Source of the DNA: CAYOEJ01 sp964403015
Lineage (GTDB): Bacteria; Actinomycetota; Actinomycetes; Actinomycetales; Actinomycetaceae
Length of the DNA stretch: 14,163 nucleotides
NCBI GenBank assembly: GCA_964403015.1
Contig: CAYOEJ010000039.1
Coordinates: 1-14,163 of the forward strand
Direction: 5' to 3'
Under the pieces are notes generated by a model. The model was not told the DNA's origin. It was given only the letters and a program-made list of their open reading frames with translations, and ran no database searches. The translations under genes and the position numbers were made by a program. This document shows, in pieces, positions 12,297 to 14,163 of the stretch (the stretch's first letter is position 1; each line of letters begins with the position of its first letter).

Positions 12297-13982
12297 TCAG
12301 CTACGTGCCGAGGGCTTCACAAATGGGAACGTGATGGTCTCGCGAATTCCGAGGCCTGTGAGAACCATGAGCAGACGATCCACGCCCATACCCATGCCTC
12401 CGGCGGGCGGGAAGCCCTGCTCCATAGCCTCGATGAAGTCCTCATCAAGCTGCATGGCCTCGGGATCGCCGTTGGCGGCCTCGAGGGACTGCTGGGTAAG
12501 GCGCTCGCGCTGAATGACGGGGTCCGCAAGCTCGGTGTAGGCCGTTGCCGTCTCCATGCCGCGAATGTATAAATCCCACTTCTCAGTGAGGCCCGGCTTC
12601 GAGCGATGGTTACGCGTGAGCGGAGAGGTGTCTTCAGGGAAGTCGCGAACAAAGGTGGGCTCCCACAGATGATTACCTACAAGCTCCTCCCAGATGTCTT
12701 CAACGATCTTGCCGTTAACGGCATAGTCTTTCACGCCGATGCCGTGCTCATCAGCAATCTCGAGCAAGCGCTCGCGTGGAGTTTCTACCGTGATCTCTTC
12801 GCCGAGGTGCTCAGATAGCGAATCGTAGAGCGAGATTTCCGCCCACTCCCCTCCGAGGTCATACTCGGTGCCGTCCGCAAGTGTCACGGTGGTGGATCCA
12901 AACGTGTCACGTGCCGCGTTTTGGATGAGATCCATGGTCAGCTTCGCCATCGAGTCGTAAGTGCCGTAAGCAGCGTAGGCCTCGAGCGCAGTGAACTCTG
13001 GCGAGTGCGAGGAGTCCGCACCCTCGTTGCGGAAGTTCTTACCGATCTCGTAAACACGATCGACACCGCCCACCACGGCACGCTTGAGGTAGAGCTCGGT
13101 AGCGATCCGAAGGTAGAGATCCTGATCGTAAGCGTTGATGTGCGTGGTAAATGGACGGGCAGCCGCACCGCCGTGCAGAACCTGCAGGGTGGGGGTCTCG
13201 ATCTCAATGTAGTCCTGCGACTCAAATGTGTTGCGCAGCGAGCGCATAACCTTGGCGCGAATGCGCACCATGTCGCGCGCAGACTGGCGCGTCACGAGAT
13301 CGAGGTGACGCTTGCGAACGCGCGTCTCCTCGTTCAGATGCATTTCCGTGCCGTCCTCGGTTACGAACGTCTTGGGCAGCGGGCGAATCGCCTTCGCGGC
13401 CATCTGCCACTCATGAGCAAAAACGGAGAGCTCTCCGCGCTTGGACGTACCTACGTGACCGCTCACGAAGATATGATCACCGAGATCGACATCAGCCTTG
13501 AGCGCATCGAGGGACTCCTTGCCCACGTTCGCGAGGGAGAAGATGACCTGAATGCGTTCGCCAGCACCATCTTGGATCACGACGAATGCAATTTTTCCCG
13601 AGGGGCGCATGAACATGACGCGGCCAGCGATGCCAACCATCGTCTCCGTCTCTTCACCTGGCGCCAGTGCAATGACACCAGCTTCCGCGGCCGTCTCCGC
13701 AGCAGTGCTGCCAGCGGCGGTGCCGCTAGCTGCAGTACCGTCAGCTGCAGTGTCATCAGCGGTAGAGCCGTCAGCTGCAGTACCGTCAGCTCCTTCACCC
13801 TCTGCGGGCTCAGCTTTCACGACGTAATCGCTCCGCACCTGCGAGATGGTTGCGGTAACGGGAAGCTCGGGCGGGTACGGATCGCGCCCTTCTTGAAGCA
13901 GTCGCGCACGCTTTTCTTTGCGCACCTTGATCTGCTCCGGCGTATCGTCTTGGACCTGGCTGTTGTCGTTCACATTGCTCAC
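12297..13982 (-). CDS. lysS: Lysyl-tRNA synthetase, class II
   Basis: Charges tRNA-Lys with lysine. The anticodon-binding OB fold (about residues 110-210; IAGRVMFMRPSGKIAFVVIQ) precedes the class II catalytic domain, with ETPTLQVLHGGAAARPF, motif 2 around YEIGKNFRNEG, HSPEFTALEAYAAY, and motif 3 GMGMGVDRLLMVLTG. The protein has 561 residues against about 500 for the family. Most of the excess is a low-complexity Ala/Thr/Gly/Asp stretch at about 58-110, between the N-terminal helix and the OB fold. GTG 13982 is the start: TACTCT (13989-13994) ends 6 nt upstream on the minus strand and there is no Shine-Dalgarno, so it is probably leaderless. A second GTG three codons in (MNDNSQ...) is possible. 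It is convergent with glpK and shares a terminator with it. Confidence 0.96.
   Translation of the reverse strand: MSNVNDNSQVQDDTPEQIKVRKEKRARLLQEGRDPYPPELPVTATISQVRSDYVVKAEPAEGEGADGTAADGSTADDTAADGTAASGTAAGSTAAETAAEAGVIALAPGEETETMVGIAGRVMFMRPSGKIAFVVIQDGAGERIQVIFSLANVGKESLDALKADVDLGDHIFVSGHVGTSKRGELSVFAHEWQMAAKAIRPLPKTFVTEDGTEMHLNEETRVRKRHLDLVTRQSARDMVRIRAKVMRSLRNTFESQDYIEIETPTLQVLHGGAAARPFTTHINAYDQDLYLRIATELYLKRAVVGGVDRVYEIGKNFRNEGADSSHSPEFTALEAYAAYGTYDSMAKLTMDLIQNAARDTFGSTTVTLADGTEYDLGGEWAEISLYDSLSEHLGEEITVETPRERLLEIADEHGIGVKDYAVNGKIVEDIWEELVGNHLWEPTFVRDFPEDTSPLTRNHRSKPGLTEKWDLYIRGMETATAYTELADPVIQRERLTQQSLEAANGDPEAMQLDEDFIEAMEQGFPPAGGMGMGVDRLLMVLTGLGIRETITFPFVKPSARS
13680..13790 (-). repeat. 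Low-complexity tandem-repeat segment inside lysS
   Basis: About 37 codons (residues 65-101) encode degenerate units such as DGTAA, DGSTA, DDTAA and SGTAA. At DNA level a 19-bp string, AGCTGCAGTACCGTCAGCT, occurs exactly twice (13728-13746 and 13773-13791), 45 bp apart. This is a coding minisatellite-like insertion in an otherwise conserved housekeeping gene. Confidence 0.85.
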
Positions 13983-13988
13983 GTTTCA

Positions 13989-13994
13989 AGAGTA
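13989..13994 (-). promoter_or_regulatory. Candidate leaderless -10 of lysS
   Basis: On the minus strand TACTCT fits TANNNT and ends 6 nt before GTG 13982. No -35 is recognisable at 17 bp. Confidence 0.45.
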
Positions 13995-14088
13995 CAAGGG
14001 CGCGGGTGGGTTTATTAGTCATCCCGGGGTGATTTTGGCCAAGGTGGACGACGACGAACGGCTTCCGTGAGCAATTCGAAGACAAGCT

Positions 14089-14126
14089 GCTACCCTGTGC
14101 GAAAGGCATTCAGCTACCTTGTGCGA
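14089..14126. repeat. Two 14-bp direct repeats upstream of lysS
   Basis: GCTACCCTGTGCGA (14089-14102) and GCTACCTTGTGCGA (14113-14126) differ by one base and start 24 bp apart. They lie about 110-145 bp upstream of lysS in a stretch with no convincing gene, so they may be regulator sites for lysS or for a gene beyond the window edge. Confidence 0.6.
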
Positions 14127-14131
14127 GATGT

Positions 14132-14151
14132 GGCGGCCGGTCCCGGCCGCC
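14132..14151. other. GC-rich palindromic hairpin near the right edge
   Basis: GGCGGCCGG (14132-14140) and CCGGCCGCC (14143-14151) are perfect complements with a 2-bp centre. It may be a terminator for a gene off the right edge, or an operator; no T-run is seen within the 12 bases left. Confidence 0.45.
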
Positions 14152-14163
14152 TACTCAGAGCTG

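Noticed and set aside
12921..14018. 365-codon plus-strand frame opposite lysS
   Set aside because: Shadow of lysS; its end is Ala/Ser/Thr-rich only because it reads the lysS repeat from the other side.
13810..14109. 99-codon minus-strand frame overlapping the lysS start
   Set aside because: Out of frame with lysS, no family features, and it runs through the lysS promoter and N-terminus.

Overview
The window looks like part of a draft chromosome scaffold from a moderately GC-rich Gram-positive actinobacterium. The evidence is an ArgA of the short Rv2747 type, a MutY of about 295 residues lacking the proteobacterial C-terminal domain, frequent GTG starts, and several apparently leaderless genes. 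An Actinomycetaceae-type facultative anaerobe (for example Trueperella or a relative) would fit the glpABC gene set, but I cannot prove the genus.

Layout: the left edge holds the N-terminus of an Arg/Gly/Ser-rich protein on the minus strand (1-206), divergent from mutY. A small four-helix membrane protein follows mutY. A minus-strand pair comes next: a SorC/DeoR-family sugar-sensing regulator, translationally coupled to argA (glutamate N-acetyltransferase). The regulator is divergent from glpA-glpB-glpC, the three subunits of the anaerobic, quinone-linked glycerol-3-phosphate dehydrogenase, whose genes overlap by 4 bp at each junction. A 100-N gap follows. Then come an SMP-30/gluconolactonase-like gene, a uridine-kinase-like P-loop gene, a second 100-N gap, the glycerol facilitator and glycerol kinase (glpF-glpK), a convergent hairpin/terminator region, and lysS on the minus strand.

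The genes form a complete glycerol route: uptake (GlpF), phosphorylation (GlpK), and oxidation of glycerol 3-phosphate to DHAP with electrons passed to the membrane quinone pool (GlpABC). Both glp operons carry a CRP/GlxR-type palindrome, GTGA-N6-TCAC, upstream. A CGTGCA element sits two bases before a candidate -10 box at the sorC promoter and at the SMP-30 gene, and a similar arrangement occurs upstream of glpF. This suggests a common regulon controlled by global catabolite signalling and by the local SorC-type regulator.

Assembly caveats matter here. The second gap is flanked by an identical 55-bp sequence, the end of the uridine-kinase-like gene, which is the signature of two contigs overlapping by one k-mer. 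The duplicate and the Ns there are almost certainly artefacts. The first gap shows no such overlap and may hide real sequence. I found no RNA genes, CRISPR arrays or insertion sequences, and no clearly novel multi-gene system. The most interesting material is regulatory: shared operators, leaderless starts and the glpF leader. A low-complexity insertion in LysS and several short tandem repeats are also notable.
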